In this document: in pieces, positions 35,767 through 44,761 of the stretch | Layout: each line of letters starts with the position of its first letter | Numbering within the stretch: position 1 is the first letter of the stretch | Program-made: the position numbers and the translations under genes | Notes under the pieces: generated by a model | What the model was told of the DNA's origin: nothing | The model's input: the letters and a program-made list of their open reading frames with translations, nothing else | Database searches by the model: none | DNA from: an uncultured Spirochaetaceae bacterium | GTDB taxonomy: Bacteria > Spirochaetota > Spirochaetia > Treponematales > Treponemataceae | DNA: 64,000 nucleotides | NCBI GenBank assembly: GCA_902802305.1 | Contig: CADCLG010000014.1 | Coordinates: 1 to 64,000 of the forward strand | Direction of reading: 5' to 3'

Positions 35767-38286
35767 TTATTCATCATCCTTATCCTGGACTTTATCAATT
35801 CCAACAAGGAAATCTGGCTCTTTAATATTAACAATTTTTACGCCAGAAGCACCCTGTCCCTGCTCTTTTATTTCAGAAGCTCTGAATCTCAGTGTCTTTC
35901 CCTGACTTGTCATGCAGACAACTTCATCAGAATCTTTAACACTAAGGGCACCAATTATTTCACCCTTGTTATCAACATTTCCAAAGATTCGCTGGCCACC
36001 GGTTCCGCGTCCATGAATAGAGAACAAATCATATTTAATTCGTTTTCCAACACCACGTTCTGTAAGAAGAATGATGTTTGAATCTTGTTCAACTTTTACT
36101 GCCGATGTAACTTCATCACCTTCGCTAAGCTTAATACCGCGAACACCACCACCAGTTCTACCCATGCAGCGTATAACCTTTTCATCGATTCGCAATGCTT
36201 TTCCGCGGCGAGTTATTAACATCACTTCAGAATTACCATCGGTCTGAACTGCACTAATCAGCTTATCGCCTTCATGCAATTTGATTCCAAGAATACCACG
36301 TGTCTTTGCATTTTTGAAATCTGAAGTTCTGACTTTCTTAACAACACCTTCTGCTGTCGTCATGAAGAGATACAAATCATCAGAGAACTCTTTGAGAGAA
36401 ACGATTGTTGTTATTTCTTCATCTGGCCCAACCTGCAGCAAACCTTTGATATGAGCACCACGACTTGCCTTTTCGCTTTCCGGGATTTCATGGATTTTAA
36501 TCCAATAAGTTTTTCCGATGTTAGTTATAAATAACAGATGTTCCTTTGTAGAACCAATGAAGAGCTGATTTACATAATCATCATCAAGAAGATTTGTACC
36601 GCTGCTTCCGGTTCCTCCCCTACCCTGCTTTTTATACTTTGTAACAGGAACACGTTTGATATAACCCATACGGGAAATCATAACAACCATGTCCTCATCT
36701 TTAATCATATCTTCAATATTGATTTCTTCAACTTCATCGTGAACAATTTCTGTACGTCGATCATCGCCATATTTCTGAGCAAGTTCCTGAGTATCCTTTT
36801 TGATGAGTTCAAGAATCTTGTTGTGATCAGCAAGAAGTCCTTCGAGATAATTTATCCAAGCCTGAAGCTCTTTGATTTCATTCTGCAAATCTTCGATAAG
36901 CAAATGAGTAAGACGTTTGAGCTGCATATCAACGATTGCCTGAGCCTGCTCGTCATCAAAATTAAATCGCTTTTCAAGCTTGAGCTTTGCATCTTCTGTA
37001 TTCTGGCTGCCTTTGATAATTGCAATTACTTCATCAATATTATTAATTGCTGTAATAAGGGCTTCCAAAATATGCATTCTATGTTTTGCAACTTTTAAAT
37101 CATAAATTGTGCGGCGAGTAATTACTTCGTCACGATGATTTACAAAGTGCTGGATAAGCTGCTTGAGTGTAAGAACTTCCGGCTTAAGATAGGTCGGCGG
37201 TAAAGTAAGCATTCCTGGTTCATCATAGCGTGGAGCTCCTTCTTTTACCTGAGGAACAAGTGCAAGATTTATTACACCAAAATTTGACTGCAATTCTGTT
37301 TTTGCAAAAAGCTGATTGAGAACAATTTTTGTGATTGCACCTTTTTTCAAATCAACTACAAGGCGCATTCCAGAGCGGTCAGAAGATTCATCATTGGCAT
37401 TTACGACACCATCAATCTGTTTGTCACGAACCAGTTCTTTAATTCGGCGGATAATATTTGTTGTATTTACGCCATAAGGAACTTCGGTAAATACGATTGA
37501 TTCGCGTCCATGCTTGTCAGTTTCAATTATAAACTTAGAACGGATTACAATTTTTCCGCGTCCTGTTGTATAAGCTTTTTTAATTCCTGATGTACCATAG
37601 ATTATACCGCCAGTCGGGAAATCCGGACCTTTGATATAATGCATGAGTTCTTCAACTGTGATTTCTTTATTATCGATGTAAGCACAAATTGCATCGGCTA
37701 CTTCACGAAGATTGTGGGTCGGCATATTTGTTGCCATACCAACAGCAATTCCGGTTGTACCGTTACAAAGAAGGAATGGAAACTTAGAAGGAAGAACGGC
37801 TGGTTCGTCGCAAGTGTCATCAAAGTTGCGAATCATATCAACGGTGTTTTTGTTGATATCACCCGTCATTTCTTCGGTGATTTTTGACATTTTTGCTTCT
37901 GTATATCGGTAGGCTGCAGGAGGGTCACCAGCGATTGTACCAAAGTTTCCCTGTGGTGTTACTGTTGTATAACGCTGAGCAAAATCCTGACCAAGGCGAA
38001 CTAATGCATCATAAACAGAAGCGTCTCCATGCGGGTGATAGTGACCTAAAACTTCACCGACGATGGTTGCACATTTTTTAGTCTTTCCACCGCTTGCAAG
38101 ATGAAGGGTATCCATCGCATACATAATTCGACGATGAACAGGTTTTAGTCCATCACGAACATCTGGCAGAGCACGCTGTACAATTACAGACATTGAGTAG
38201 TCAATATAGGCCTGTTTAACTTCGTCTTCAATCGGAATTTTTATGAGAGAGCCACCTTCGGCAAAACCACTTTTATGATTAGACAC
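35767..38286 (-). CDS. gyrA: DNA gyrase subunit A
   Basis: An 839-residue subunit that cuts and rejoins DNA. It starts with GTG at 38286 (weak GGTGG upstream). N-terminal DNA-gate domain: VQRALPDVRDGLKPVHRR, HPHGDASVYDA, catalytic Tyr in AYRYTEAKM. The C-terminal supercoiling pinwheel carries the GyrA-box form KQGRGGTGS. The fluoroquinolone region reads GDASVYD, with Ala where E. coli has Ser83; this is also seen in several other phyla. The gene runs leftward from the origin side, and its partner gyrB is 4.2 kb to the right. Confidence 0.97.
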   Translation of the reverse strand: MSNHKSGFAEGGSLIKIPIEDEVKQAYIDYSMSVIVQRALPDVRDGLKPVHRRIMYAMDTLHLASGGKTKKCATIVGEVLGHYHPHGDASVYDALVRLGQDFAQRYTTVTPQGNFGTIAGDPPAAYRYTEAKMSKITEEMTGDINKNTVDMIRNFDDTCDEPAVLPSKFPFLLCNGTTGIAVGMATNMPTHNLREVADAICAYIDNKEITVEELMHYIKGPDFPTGGIIYGTSGIKKAYTTGRGKIVIRSKFIIETDKHGRESIVFTEVPYGVNTTNIIRRIKELVRDKQIDGVVNANDESSDRSGMRLVVDLKKGAITKIVLNQLFAKTELQSNFGVINLALVPQVKEGAPRYDEPGMLTLPPTYLKPEVLTLKQLIQHFVNHRDEVITRRTIYDLKVAKHRMHILEALITAINNIDEVIAIIKGSQNTEDAKLKLEKRFNFDDEQAQAIVDMQLKRLTHLLIEDLQNEIKELQAWINYLEGLLADHNKILELIKKDTQELAQKYGDDRRTEIVHDEVEEINIEDMIKDEDMVVMISRMGYIKRVPVTKYKKQGRGGTGSSGTNLLDDDYVNQLFIGSTKEHLLFITNIGKTYWIKIHEIPESEKASRGAHIKGLLQVGPDEEITTIVSLKEFSDDLYLFMTTAEGVVKKVRTSDFKNAKTRGILGIKLHEGDKLISAVQTDGNSEVMLITRRGKALRIDEKVIRCMGRTGGGVRGIKLSEGDEVTSAVKVEQDSNIILLTERGVGKRIKYDLFSIHGRGTGGQRIFGNVDNKGEIIGALSVKDSDEVVCMTSQGKTLRFRASEIKEQGQGASGVKIVNIKEPDFLVGIDKVQDKDDE

Positions 38287-38386
38287 ACTTTTCCACCATA
38301 TTTTCTATAATCATTCTATTATACAAAATTTTTAGATTTTAGTCTTTAGGTTGGCGTAACTAACGAGTGGTAGTTATAACCTATTC

Positions 38387-38414
38387 TTGCATTATCTCTT
38401 CAATATGCTATAAT
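38387..38414 (+). promoter_or_regulatory. Promoter of the 91-residue protein
   Basis: TTGCAT (38387-38392), 16 bases, TATAAT (38409-38414). A near-dyad AACTAA-N6-GTAGTT lies upstream at about 38358-38375. Confidence 0.65.
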
Positions 38415-38432
38415 TCAAAATCGGAGGCAAAA

Positions 38433-38708
38433 ATGAAATATCCTTTTATGACAATGCCCGATGAAACAGAAATTACTCATTCAAGTATCTATAAAGAAGA
38501 TGATTGTGAAAAAATCAAAGTTTATATAGAGCGACCTGTTGACGGTGGCTTTATTAATGCAACTTGTATTCTTCCAGATTATGTATGGCAAAATAACGGT
38601 TTTTCTGAAAATGAAATAAAAGAGTTCCAGGATATAATCGAGAAAGGTTCCCACGTTATCTATAAGTTTGCAAAACAAGGTGGTTTTGGTAATGCCGCAA
38701 ATTTTTAG
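38433..38708 (+). CDS. Small protein of unknown function
   Basis: A 91-residue protein starting MKYPFMTMPDETEITHSS at ATG 38433, after GGAGG (38422-38426). No recognised domain or signal peptide. It is alone on the plus strand between gyrA and a leftward pair, with its own promoter. Confidence 0.6.
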   Translation: MKYPFMTMPDETEITHSSIYKEDDCEKIKVYIERPVDGGFINATCILPDYVWQNNGFSENEIKEFQDIIEKGSHVIYKFAKQGGFGNAANF

Positions 38709-38854
38709 TATTGGTGGTATCGCACATAATAAATCACAAATTCCAATGCATATTCTTAACGATATTATATCTGTAATAGAAGTTCGAACTCTTTATATTT
38801 GTTCAGAATGGAAAAACATTTTGAAGAGATTTCTTTTTATTGTTAATTAATTTT

Positions 38855-39271
38855 TTATTCATCTTCGTTTAATTCCGTTACAACAACATCCAACCCTTCC
38901 GGCTCATTTATAACCGCAATCTGAAATTCATCTTCGTAGATAATCTGGCCAGGAAGGATTGTGCATTCACTTTTATAAAGCTTTATGCCATACTTGGAAC
39001 ACATTTCACGATAAAAAGTCAGCTGCCTCCAGATGTCCTGGCCTTGTGATGTGTCTTTAAACCAGGTAACTGCGTGGTCTGGATTACCCTTCTCGTAGAA
39101 AGGAGGAACAGGTAGAACCTTTTCAAAGTAAGCGCGCTGTTTCCAGTAATCGGCGGTTTCTTCTTCTGTCAAAGTTTTGGCTTCTACAAGCTTGCCTACA
39201 GTTGTAAAAATTCCTCGTGGCTTTTTGGTAAGCCAGGCAATATCGGAGGTGTGTATTCTAAAATATTTCAT
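38855..39271 (-). CDS. Conserved-looking protein of unknown function
   Basis: A 138-residue soluble protein beginning MKYFRIHTSDIAWLTKKPRGIF. It has no recognised domain; the sequence is compact and mixed alpha/beta, without signal peptide or membrane helix. It lies 39 bases downstream of the GNAT gene at 39311 and likely shares its transcript. Confidence 0.55.
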   Translation of the reverse strand: MKYFRIHTSDIAWLTKKPRGIFTTVGKLVEAKTLTEEETADYWKQRAYFEKVLPVPPFYEKGNPDHAVTWFKDTSQGQDIWRQLTFYREMCSKYGIKLYKSECTILPGQIIYEDEFQIAVINEPEGLDVVVTELNEDE

Positions 39272-39310
39272 TTTTGCTCCAGAGCGGTTTCGACAAGTTC
39301 AACCACCACA

Positions 39311-40096
39311 TTATTTTTCAAATTTGATTTTTTCTATTTTACTGCTTTCACATTCTACCCAGGCGGGTTTAAAGCCGGATGCAAGTGCTATTTTCCAAGA
39401 ACGCAGATTGGAAAGGCTGGTACCGTAATAAGGAATTGCTCCGCGGCGGAAGGTTTCGTTTCTAAGCAATTTTACAAGAGCACTTCCAATTCCTCGTCCG
39501 CGATACTCGGGTAAAACATCAATTCCAATCTGCCAGAACTGTTGGCTGTCTGCAGAACATCCTGCCATTCCCATAATCTTTTCTCCGTCCAGGGCCAACA
39601 CTACCAACACATCCGGACGTTCTGGTTTAAACTCGCTGCAGATTGCATTTGGAAATTCCGGGCGTCCGTAGTAGTTCATAATTTGGGCGGTCTCAATAAA
39701 TTTATATTCAAAGTCTGGCGCAACTTCAACAAGCTCCGGCACAGGCAAAAACATATGATGTGTCAGATTCAACTTATATCCAAACTCACGGAGCTTATCA
39801 TTCAGTTCAAAATAATTGTGCTGCTCAAAAAGCCAGAAGCCTGTTTTTCCCTTAACCCATTCTGCAAGCCAGGGATGAAGTTTCTGGTCAGCAGAAATTA
39901 CAGCGTTGTTTACAAGAGTTGCCATCTGCAAAAAGAAGGTCTCTTTAGAAAACACCCGGCGTTTTTCATTCAAAGCGGGAAGGGTGATTATATTTTCGTC
40001 CTTGTCAAAATCTTCAGCCCGGCAATTAAAATCATAAGCCAGCTGCTGCTTTAGAGCCGACAGAATTTCTTCTGAATTTTTTATGGCGGTATTCAT
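39311..40096 (-). CDS. GNAT family N-acetyltransferase, two-part
   Basis: A 261-residue protein. The C-terminal GNAT fold is clear: VVLALDGEKIMGMAGCS, then motif A IDVLPEYRGRGIGSALVKLL with the Q/R-x-x-G-x-G/A acetyl-CoA binding loop, then SLSNLRSWKIALASGFKPAWVE. The N-terminal 130 residues are unlike ordinary GNAT proteins and resemble no domain that I know. Substrate unknown. Confidence 0.8.
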   Translation of the reverse strand: MNTAIKNSEEILSALKQQLAYDFNCRAEDFDKDENIITLPALNEKRRVFSKETFFLQMATLVNNAVISADQKLHPWLAEWVKGKTGFWLFEQHNYFELNDKLREFGYKLNLTHHMFLPVPELVEVAPDFEYKFIETAQIMNYYGRPEFPNAICSEFKPERPDVLVVLALDGEKIMGMAGCSADSQQFWQIGIDVLPEYRGRGIGSALVKLLRNETFRRGAIPYYGTSLSNLRSWKIALASGFKPAWVECESSKIEKIKFEK

Positions 40097-40143
40097 TCTT
40101 TCATGTTATCCTAAAATCATAATAAAAAAAAGGAGGAACAATT

Positions 40144-40812
40144 ATGTTCAAATTCTGGGGAGACGGCTCTGAGCTTTCCAAACAGCTGGTTCAAAACATC
40201 CGCGTTCGGAGTACCGAAAACTTTAACTGGACTTTTATTTTTATTCTTGCAGTAGTCTTTTACGTTTACTGGACAGAAATCCACAAAAAGAATTATGAAG
40301 CAGTTTTTGCAGGACTTGCTCTTTATGGAGTTCACTGGCTCTATGAAATTGCAAACGCAATCATTGGTCATTTTACAGGCTACCCACTCTGGTCGGTAAG
40401 CAATGAATCTACAACTTTTATTCTTTTGATTGGCGTATGCTGGGAGCTTTCGATGATGTTCTCTCTGGCCGGAATTATCTCTTTTAAAATGATGCCTGAG
40501 GACCGAACTAAACGTTATTTTGCAAAGAACGGAAAAAAAGGAATCAGTTGTAAGCTGGTCGTTGCTCTTGAAATGGCTCTGCTTTTTGCACTTTTTGAAT
40601 CATTCCTGGCAGGGACTTCTAATCATTCTTTTATCTGGGTTTATAAATGGTGGGGCGTAATTCCTGTATTTATTACAACTTATGTGCCTTTCTTCCTGGC
40701 AAGTAATTATGTTCCTGATATGCGTGCACTAGAGCGAAAACGTTTTCTTATTATTGAATGGGTAAGTGTTGCGGTACTACTGGCTGTTTTGATTCCGCTG
40801 GGGATTATTTAG
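40144..40812 (+). CDS. Membrane protein of unknown function
   Basis: A 222-residue protein with roughly six hydrophobic segments (for example FIFILAVVFYVYW, FILLIGVCWELSMMFSLAGI and VSVAVLLAVLIPLGII) and a charged central loop. No named family recognised. Strong AGGAGGAA precedes the ATG. It stands between divergent and repeat-rich sequences and ends against a family-C repeat. Confidence 0.65.
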   Translation: MFKFWGDGSELSKQLVQNIRVRSTENFNWTFIFILAVVFYVYWTEIHKKNYEAVFAGLALYGVHWLYEIANAIIGHFTGYPLWSVSNESTTFILLIGVCWELSMMFSLAGIISFKMMPEDRTKRYFAKNGKKGISCKLVVALEMALLFALFESFLAGTSNHSFIWVYKWWGVIPVFITTYVPFFLASNYVPDMRALERKRFLIIEWVSVAVLLAVLIPLGII

Positions 40813-40820
40813 AGAGAAAT

Positions 40821-40938
40821 GGGCGTTCCCCTGCTGCCATCAAGTTGTCAGCAGGGTCGGGCTTTTCGCACTTCGCCGTCTACCGCGGCTCATCTCTTCG
40901 GGACTGCCTTACGGCAGGTGCTACAATCCCTAACGCAG
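40821..40938 (+). repeat. Dispersed GC-rich repeat, family C
   Basis: Starts GGGCGTTCCCCTGCTG, contains GGGTCGGGCTTTTCGC and several hairpins (ACTGCCTTACGGCAGG), and ends CAATCCCTAACGC. The beginning and end resemble a repeat type widely seen in anaerobic gut genomes. It reaches almost to the start codon of the DUF2442 gene. Confidence 0.7.
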
Positions 40939-40945
40939 ATTTAAT

Positions 40946-41206
40946 ATGAATATAAGATCCACTTTGGTAAAAACTAAAATGGCAGAAATTACAAATATCT
41001 CTCCATTTGGATTTTGGGTTTTATTAGATGATGAAGAATTTTTTATAGATTTTAAACAATATCCTAGTTTTTTTAATGCAAAAATTTCAGAAATAAATGA
41101 TTTTACAATAGATGCTATGGGAAATTTTCATTGGGGATCTCTGGATGTAGATATTGAAAAAGATGCTATTGAACATCCAGAGAAATATCCTTTGGTTTAT
41201 AATTAA
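40946..41206 (+). CDS. DUF2442 domain protein
   Basis: An 86-residue protein with the DUF2442 pattern: ...FGFWVLLDDEEFFIDFKQYPSF...NDFTIDAMGNFHWGSLDVDI. The family is small, often paired with DUF4160 in toxin-antitoxin-like units, but no DUF4160 partner is present here. The start could be 40946 or the ATG at 40979; neither has a good ribosome site. It is close to a repeat and convergent with the GNAT gene at 41203. Confidence 0.75.
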   Translation: MNIRSTLVKTKMAEITNISPFGFWVLLDDEEFFIDFKQYPSFFNAKISEINDFTIDAMGNFHWGSLDVDIEKDAIEHPEKYPLVYN

Positions 41207-41727
41207 AACACCCTGTGATAAGTCTTTGCCTTGAAGGTCTCGCTGCCGTCGAGTTTGGTGTATTCGGTGTCTTCGTAAAAGGACATACCAAGCTTTTCCA
41301 TGACGCGGCGGGAACCTTCGTTTCCTATTGCAAAGGTGCCGGCTATGGCGCGAACTTTGTATTTGCTCTGAGCGTATTCTATAATGCGTTTTATTGCTTC
41401 TGGGGTGTAGCCATGGTGCCAGTAGTCGTAGGCCAGGTTGTAGCCGACACTCCATACATCAATATCTTCGTGATAATAAAGGCCGCCACTACCGATGAGT
41501 TCGCCTGTAGACTTTAATACAAATCCATAATCAAGCTTTTTTTCATCTTCATACAAAGTGCTGACCCAATCATTAACTTCTTCAACTTTTTTGTACAAAG
41601 GGTAAATCATATATTTGTTTACGCGGGGATCACCTGTCCACTTAAAGATGGCATCGCGGTCATTTACGGTGAGAGGGCGAAGAATGAGGCGTTCGGTTTC
41701 TAAGTTTGGTAAAATTATTTTTGACAT
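41203..41727 (-). CDS. RimJ/RimL-type GNAT acetyltransferase
   Basis: A 174-residue GNAT protein. LETERLILRPLTVNDRDAIFKWTGDPRVNKYM is the usual N-terminus of this group, followed by GYNLAYDYWHHGYTPEAIKRII and ...GNEGSRRVMEKLGM. It should acetylate a peptide N-terminus or small amine; target unknown. Start ATG 41727 follows AAGGAGA. The 3' end overlaps the DUF2442 gene by 4 bases. Confidence 0.88.
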   Translation of the reverse strand: MSKIILPNLETERLILRPLTVNDRDAIFKWTGDPRVNKYMIYPLYKKVEEVNDWVSTLYEDEKKLDYGFVLKSTGELIGSGGLYYHEDIDVWSVGYNLAYDYWHHGYTPEAIKRIIEYAQSKYKVRAIAGTFAIGNEGSRRVMEKLGMSFYEDTEYTKLDGSETFKAKTYHRVF

Positions 41728-41806
41728 ATGATTTCTCCTTTTCGCTGTATTTATAAAAGGGTATATCATTTTATTATAAAAAACAACTTTGGTAATTGCG
41801 TATTTT

Positions 41807-42445
41807 CTATTCCGAAAATCCTAAGTTTTCCCAATCATTATACAGTTTTGTGTAATCTAAAGAATATTCTATTAGTTTTTCACGTGGAACTTTTTCGGCT
41901 ATTTTTCGGACAATCTTTTGAGAGAAAGAATATAAATCATTTGTAAGTGTAAATAATTTTTCAAAATTGAAAATATCTTCTTTAGGAAAATCAATTTCTA
42001 TTTCTTTATTGTAACGCTGATCTGCCAGATATGTTGCAAGTCCTTCACCCATGATAAAAGAAGTTGTTGATTCAGGTGTAGAAATCTGATTCTGACAAAT
42101 GTGAACAAATTCATGAACTATAATTTTCTGAAAATCTTCGACGGTATCATTTTTGTGTACATTTGTTTTTTTGTATTCATCATAAGCAAGTACATAAATT
42201 TTAGAACCATCGGCACAGCCAATAATATAATCTTGATAAGGACCTCTTTCAAAACTTTCGTAAAATTTTTTCCACTCTTCAAGATCAGAAAAAATCCTGA
42301 TTTCTACAAAATTATCGAGTTTCTGAATTTCCCAAAAATCCAGAATACGTTTGAAATTTTGATTAAGAGCTTCGTTTACAGTTTGAACAAGAGATTTGCT
42401 TTTTTCATCATATTCGATTGAATAGAGTTCGGTTTTATAAAGCAT
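41807..42445 (-). CDS. Putative zinc metallopeptidase (HExxH, gluzincin-like)
   Basis: A 212-residue protein with IIVHEFVHICQNQ and, downstream, the GEGLATYLADQ motif, together typical of gluzincin-type peptidases of the MA clan. No signal peptide is seen, so it is predicted cytosolic. Substrate unknown. The gene carries a parS-like 16-mer at 41876-41891. Confidence 0.75.
   Translation of the reverse strand: MLYKTELYSIEYDEKSKSLVQTVNEALNQNFKRILDFWEIQKLDNFVEIRIFSDLEEWKKFYESFERGPYQDYIIGCADGSKIYVLAYDEYKKTNVHKNDTVEDFQKIIVHEFVHICQNQISTPESTTSFIMGEGLATYLADQRYNKEIEIDFPKEDIFNFEKLFTLTNDLYSFSQKIVRKIAEKVPREKLIEYSLDYTKLYNDWENLGFSE
41876..41891. promoter_or_regulatory. parS-like site in the metallopeptidase gene
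   Basis: TTTTTCACGTGGAACT matches the array type TGTTTCACGTGGAACA except at positions 2 and 16. Coding constraint (FSxxK-like codons) may make this coincidental. Confidence 0.4.
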
Positions 42446-42470
42446 GGTTTGACCTCTGTTCCAAATTAAG

Positions 42471-42493
42471 ATTGTCGGGTCATGCCCGACAAT
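42471..42493 (+). repeat. Dispersed palindrome, family D, copy 3
   Basis: ATTGTCGGG - TCATG - CCCGACAAT, then GACAA. Between gyrB stop and the metallopeptidase gene. Confidence 0.85.
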
Positions 42494-42504
42494 GACAAGA
42501 CTGA

Positions 42505-44430
42505 CTAAATATCCAAATTAGCATAACTTGAATTTTCTTCAATAAAACGGCGGCGAGGTTCTACTTCTTCGCCCATACATACAGAGAAAATCTTGTCGGC
42601 TGCCATTGCATCTGGAATTGTTACTACGCGCATTTTGCGGTGAGCAGGATCCATTGTTGTTTCCCAAAGCTGCTTTCCGTCCATTTCACCAAGACCTTTG
42701 TAGCGCTGAACATCGGCTTTATCTCGCTGGTCGCCAAGAGCTTCCAATGCGGCATCACGTTCTGCATCGCTGTAACAGTAAACAGGCTCTTTCTTTCCAA
42801 GCTGTACCTTAAAGAGTGGAGGCATGGCAAGATAAACATAACCGTGCTCAATAATCTGAGGCATGTAACGGAAGAAGAAAGTCAAAAGCAAGGTACGAAT
42901 GTGTGAACCGTCGACATCGGCATCGGCCATAATGATGATTTTATGATAGCGTAATTTGTCAATGTTAAAGTCTTTTCCAAAACCTGCACCAAGAGAAGCA
43001 ATTACAGGCTCAAGCTTATCGTTATTCATAACCTTTTCTGGGCGAACTTTTTCAACGTTGAGCATTTTTCCCCAGAGAGGAAGAATTGCCTGAGTTTTTG
43101 GGTCCCTACCCTTCTTTGCTGAACCACCTGCAGAATCTCCTTCGACAATATATACTTCGCAAAGCTCAGGATTTTTCATTGAACAGTCAGACAATTTTTC
43201 TGGTAAACCAAAACCGTCGCTCATTGTCTTTTTTCGCATATTGTCTTTTGCTTTACGGGCAGCGATTCGGGCCTTGGCTTCATCAATTGCTTTTTTAAGA
43301 ATTGCTTCAAGAACCTGCGGATTTTGTTCAAAATAAACTGTGAGTTTTTCTTTTACAATCTGATCAACAATTGTGCGGACTTCTGTATTTCCGAGTTTTT
43401 CCTTTGTTTGGCCTTCAAACTCTGGTTCTGGAACTTTCATAGAAATTACAGCTGTAAGACCGCTGCTCAAATCTTCGTAAGTAAGTTTTTCTTCTTTATC
43501 AAGATTTTTCTTGAGCTTTTCGTTGGCTTCAAAGAACTTATTCAAAACAAAACGAACGGCAGAACGGAAGCCTTCAAGGTGAGTTCCACCATCGCGAGTA
43601 TTGATGTCATTAACGAACGTTAGTATGTTTTCTGAATAGCTGTTGTTATAATGGAGAGCGATTTCTGTAATCACATCGTCTCTTTCTTCATTGATATAAA
43701 TTGGTACTTGCGGAACAACTTGTTTTCCTTCATCAATACTTGCAACAAACTCTTTGATTCCGCCTTCAAAACGCAAAATCTCTTCTTTTGGTTTTTCGAG
43801 ACGTTCATCTCTGAAAATGATTGTAATTCCACTGTTTAGGAATGCAAGTTCTCTGAGTCGCAATTTTAAAACATCATAATCATATTGTGTTGTTTCTGTA
43901 AAAATAGTTTTATCAGCCTTCCAGCGGATTGTAGTTCCGTGTTCTTCCTGACTACACTCCCCTATTATTTCAACTTTTGTTTTTGGAACACCACGTTCAT
44001 ATTTTTGCTGATAGATATGACCGTCACGACGAATTGTTGCTTCCATCCAATCTGAAAGTGCATTTACGCAGGAAACACCAACACCGTGCAAACCACCAGA
44101 AACTTTGTAAGAGCCTTTATCAAACTTACCGCCGGCATGAAGACGAGTCAAAACTAATTCCAAGGCAGAAATCTTTTCTGTAGGATGAATATCAACTGGA
44201 ATACCGCGGCCGTTATCTACAACGCGAACAATGTCATTCTGTTCAAGGGCGATTGTAATTGTTGTACAAAAGCCAGCCATTGCCTCGTCTATAGAATTAT
44301 CAACAACTTCATAAACAAGGTGATGAAGACCTCTTGGTCCGGTTGAACCGATATACATACCAGGTCTTTTTCTAACAGCTTCCAAGCCTTTTAAAACTTG
44401 TATATTACCAGCATCGTAAGTAGCAGTCAT
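42505..44430 (-). CDS. gyrB: DNA gyrase subunit B
   Basis: A 641-residue ATPase subunit. N-terminal GHKL ATPase: RPGMYIGSTGPRGLHHLVYEVVDNSIDEA, VVDNGRGIPVDIH, and GLHGVGVSCVNALS. The TOPRIM domain has EGDSAGGSAKKGRDPKTQAILPLWGKMLNVEK and MADADVDGSHIRTLLL. The C-terminus ends DQRDKADVQRYKGLGEMDGKQLWETTMDP. Divergent from dnaA, so the two point away from the same gap. Confidence 0.97.
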   Translation of the reverse strand: MTATYDAGNIQVLKGLEAVRKRPGMYIGSTGPRGLHHLVYEVVDNSIDEAMAGFCTTITIALEQNDIVRVVDNGRGIPVDIHPTEKISALELVLTRLHAGGKFDKGSYKVSGGLHGVGVSCVNALSDWMEATIRRDGHIYQQKYERGVPKTKVEIIGECSQEEHGTTIRWKADKTIFTETTQYDYDVLKLRLRELAFLNSGITIIFRDERLEKPKEEILRFEGGIKEFVASIDEGKQVVPQVPIYINEERDDVITEIALHYNNSYSENILTFVNDINTRDGGTHLEGFRSAVRFVLNKFFEANEKLKKNLDKEEKLTYEDLSSGLTAVISMKVPEPEFEGQTKEKLGNTEVRTIVDQIVKEKLTVYFEQNPQVLEAILKKAIDEAKARIAARKAKDNMRKKTMSDGFGLPEKLSDCSMKNPELCEVYIVEGDSAGGSAKKGRDPKTQAILPLWGKMLNVEKVRPEKVMNNDKLEPVIASLGAGFGKDFNIDKLRYHKIIIMADADVDGSHIRTLLLTFFFRYMPQIIEHGYVYLAMPPLFKVQLGKKEPVYCYSDAERDAALEALGDQRDKADVQRYKGLGEMDGKQLWETTMDPAHRKMRVVTIPDAMAADKIFSVCMGEEVEPRRRFIEENSSYANLDI

Positions 44431-44606
44431 TCTTTTTTCCTTTGATTTTTAGCATTAATTTCCCACAAAAAAAATGCCAAATAAATGTCTATAATATAAG
44501 ATATATTTTATTATTATATCTGAAAAAAGTTTGTTATTCAATGAAGTTTAGGGCTCCCATATTATAATTATTAAAAGTACAAATTAACTTTCGGTTGTGA
44601 GTTTCT
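44431..44606. other. gyrB-dnaA divergent region
   Basis: AT-rich DNA with an AGATATA...TATATCT inverted repeat around 44509-44531 and -10-like TATAAT at about 44563. It should hold the gyrB and dnaA promoters. No good DnaA box was seen in it. Confidence 0.5.
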
Positions 44607-44717
44607 GTGCGCAAAGGCGTGGAACGGCTGCTTTGCAGGCCACTGGACTTAGCGAAGCGAGGGAAGCGGCTGAGCGTTAGCGAACCGTGGAAGGCCGTTA
44701 GTGTGAGCGATTTGCGC
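44607..44717 (+). repeat. Dispersed structured repeat, family B, copy 2
   Basis: Flanked by GCGCAAA and TTTGCGC, it contains GGCGTGGAACGGCTGC, GGCCACTGGA, GAAGCGGCTGAGCGTTAGC and AAGGCCGTTAG. It lies directly upstream of dnaA and may alter its leader. Confidence 0.8.
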
Positions 44718-44761
44718 CAAAACTCTTGAAGATTTTAAAGAAGTTTAAGATAATAAAATAT

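Noticed and set aside
38668..38850. 60-codon frame after the 91-residue gene
   Set aside because: Overlaps the preceding gene, no ribosome site or recognisable sequence.
43605..43625. AACGAACGTT palindrome in gyrB
   Set aside because: Encodes the conserved NDIN region of GyrB; likely chance.
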